A stretch of 64,000 nucleotides of DNA from positions 1 to 64,000 of the forward strand of contig JADDMT010000017.1 in NCBI GenBank assembly GCA_021401465.1. Reading direction: 5' to 3'. The stretch comes from Teratosphaeria epicoccoides (Eukaryota; Ascomycota; Dothideomycetes; Mycosphaerellales; Teratosphaeriaceae). Positions 63,669 through 64,000 of the stretch are shown here, piece after piece. Position numbers and translations under genes: made by a program. The notes under the pieces are model-generated. The model saw only the letters and a program-made list of their open reading frames with translations. It was not told the origin of the DNA and searched no databases. Within the stretch, counting starts at the first letter, position 1. Each line of letters opens with the position of its first letter.

Positions 63669-64000
63669 AGACCTGATGCTTGGCGGGATCAGGAGATGTT
63701 AGTGCTTGTGTGCGATGCAATGAGACCCAGTCTGCTGGTCTTGCGGATCTTTCAAACCTGTCACGACCGTGTTTGAGGTCGAGTCTGATGGAGAGACAAT
63801 GTGTCAGAGGACTGAAGTAGGAGGTAATGGTTCTGAACGAAGCTCAAACCGGAGGTTGTATCGTAAAGCAGAAAGCTCACTTTGGTGCTGACAACGGCGC
63901 CCACCCAAGCTTTTGCAACTCAGCGGTCGAAGAGATGCTTGATTTCAAGACGTAGGGCGCAAACAAAGACTCACTGTATCAACTGCCACAAGCGGTCGGC
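63669..64000. other. 3' flank of the SDR gene to the window end
   Basis: I see nothing supportable in these 332 bp. Confidence 0.4.

Noticed and set aside
1..64000. tRNA genes and CRISPR arrays
   Set aside because: No A-box/B-box pair at tRNA spacing was recognised by eye, and no regular spacer-repeat structure is present. A tRNAscan run would settle the tRNA question.

Overview
The window looks like chromosomal DNA of a filamentous ascomycete (Pezizomycotina, probably Dothideomycetes; the class is an inference). Introns are few and short (about 50-160 nt) with GTRNGT-type donors, CTAAC/CTGAC branch sites and YAG acceptors. Genes are tightly packed on both strands, and the housekeeping set is eukaryotic (CDC5, RKI1, ULA1, SEN34, DBP10, RFA2, CSC1-type channel, RPO41, PRMT5).

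Layout. 0-3.4 kb: simple repeats, then a GRE2-like reductase and a Tic20/DUF4870-type membrane protein reading away from each other. 4.8-7.3 kb: the most interesting locus. A secreted precursor carries six tyrosine-rich repeats separated by Lys-Arg (Kex2) sites, and it is divergently paired with a DUF3328/UstYa-type protein bearing two HxxHC motifs. This is the signature of a fungal cyclic RiPP (dikaritin/ustiloxin-like) pathway, here in what looks like a minimal two-gene form. 7.8-13.4 kb: CDC5, RKI1 and ULA1.

14-22 kb and 25.6-33.9 kb are gene-poor. They hold degenerate tandem repeats (about 94-bp and 48-bp periods), fragments of decayed genes, a dispersed CAAGCAGTCAA-like motif, a few uncertain small genes and two RING-IBR-RING paralogues, one of which has lost its IBR. 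An MFS sugar transporter and SEN34 lie between the two blocks.

34-64 kb is denser: an unknown 260-aa protein, DBP10 and RFA2 sharing a 266-bp divergent promoter, a DUF202 membrane protein, a CSC1-like channel, a large protein with an XPF-like C-terminus, mitochondrial RNA polymerase, a triple zinc-module protein, PRMT5 and a short-chain dehydrogenase.

Coordinates of spliced genes are outer limits; exon boundaries were derived by hand from splice signals and frame continuity. No tRNA, rRNA, CRISPR array or intact transposon was recognised. Some small exons in the gene-poor blocks may have been missed.
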